Positions 63,956 through 64,000 of a stretch of 64,000 nucleotides of DNA are shown in pieces. Source of the DNA: Candidatus Methanomethylophilaceae archaeon (GTDB lineage: Archaea; Thermoplasmatota; Thermoplasmata; Methanomassiliicoccales; Methanomethylophilaceae). The stretch covers positions 52,104-116,103 of the forward strand of contig JAFYAH010000025.1 of the NCBI GenBank assembly GCA_017540825.1. The letters are read 5' to 3'. Under the pieces are notes generated by a model. That model was not told where the DNA came from. It ran no database searches and saw nothing but the letters and a program-made list of their open reading frames with translations. The position numbers and the translations under genes are program-made. The first letter of the stretch is position 1. Every line of letters starts with the position of its first letter.

Positions 63956-64000
63956 ACTTATGACTTCGTCCAGAAGGTCGGCAACAATTACTACCTCTAC
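63953..64000 (+). CDS. Start of an unidentified gene (cut by window end)
   Basis: Sixteen codons are visible: MTYDFVQKVGNNYYLY. This start is reminiscent of transposase N-termini of the IS4/IS1634 type (a short lead-in before a basic domain), but far too little is visible to assign it. The start codon lies in a 21-nt palindrome and about 25-30 bases after TTTATATATTAAAA, a plausible TATA region. The surrounding AT content differs from the housekeeping genes. Confidence 0.4.
   Translation, partial: MTYDFVQKVGNNYYLY

Noticed and set aside
1..64000. The missing stops as random sequencing or assembly errors
   Set aside because: Random error would not always produce CGA in frame at the family-typical end, nor explain the near-absence of CGA inside about 19,000 codons. 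A systematic base-calling bias is also unlikely because TGATC and TGA stops are present elsewhere, but only raw reads can settle it.
1..64000. CRISPR arrays, rRNA genes, complete insertion sequences
   Set aside because: No regularly spaced direct repeats, no rRNA-like sequence and no complete transposase were seen on either strand.

Overview
The window looks like a chromosome segment of a methanogen-like archaeon, most probably of the Methanomassiliicoccales (Methanomethylophilaceae-type) lineage. The signs are TATA-box promoters 25-30 nt upstream of leaderless starts, an archaeal DRG GTPase, archaeal SufC-SufB, KptA, nitrogenase-like genes, secreted Ig/dockerin-like and BspA-like proteins, high GC coding DNA with Arg mostly as AGG or CGC, and one in-frame TAG that reads like a pyrrolysine codon. 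The order-level placement is inference; no rRNA is present.

The outstanding observation concerns the genetic code. CGA is essentially absent inside genes: I followed the Arg codons of about 60 genes (roughly 19,000 codons) and met one internal CGA, in a small hypothetical ORF at 19734. Yet 26 genes that lack TGA, TAA or TAG at their family-typical end carry an in-frame CGA exactly there. Treating CGA as a stop gives normal protein lengths, restores promoters and hairpins to intergenic space, and removes several impossible fusions (DRG with PAP2, CotH with an MBL protein, NifH with NifD, PanD running into RNase H). The CGA ends also mimic TGA architecture: CGATG stop-start overlaps, a CGATCG palindrome shared by convergent genes, and tandem CGAs. 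All coordinates below use CGA as a stop where this applies; conventional annotation would extend those genes.

Layout. 1-14 kb: a methyltransferase end and three FecCD-type ABC importer sets (iron, corrinoid or other metal chelates) with Ig-dockerin-like binding proteins, interrupted by DRG, a TAG-containing gene and PAP2. 14-24 kb: HAD phosphatase, BspA-like surface protein, bacterial-type ThrRS, ADP-ribosylglycohydrolase, HisRS, Fic protein. 24-31 kb: CotH-like protein, ACT-MBL protein, and an ABC-2 export operon with regulator and secreted protein. 31-35 kb: RNase HI, bacterial-type PanD, a fourth FecCD importer, and two identical tRNA-Asp genes. 35-41 kb: VOC protein, small winged helix, SufBC, an iron-sulfur flavoprotein, and three membrane or Cys-rich unknowns. 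41-44.6 kb: a nitrogenase-like H-D-K operon. 44.6-48.5 kb: two paralogous ABC-2 exporters around a small AbrB-like gene. 48.5-56.5 kb: two HAD phosphatases, Sel1 protein, UbiE-UbiA pair, and a 1237-residue BspA-like protein. 56.5-64 kb: SBF transporter, XRE-DUF2975 pair, 5'-nucleotidase-like protein, FNT channel, a membrane P-loop protein, KptA, and the start of an unidentified gene in AT-rich DNA.

The importer systems, SufBC and the nitrogenase-like operon suggest heavy investment in metal and cofactor supply. The large BspA-like proteins, CotH and Ig proteins suggest a host- or particle-associated surface. No CRISPR array, rRNA operon or complete insertion sequence was seen.
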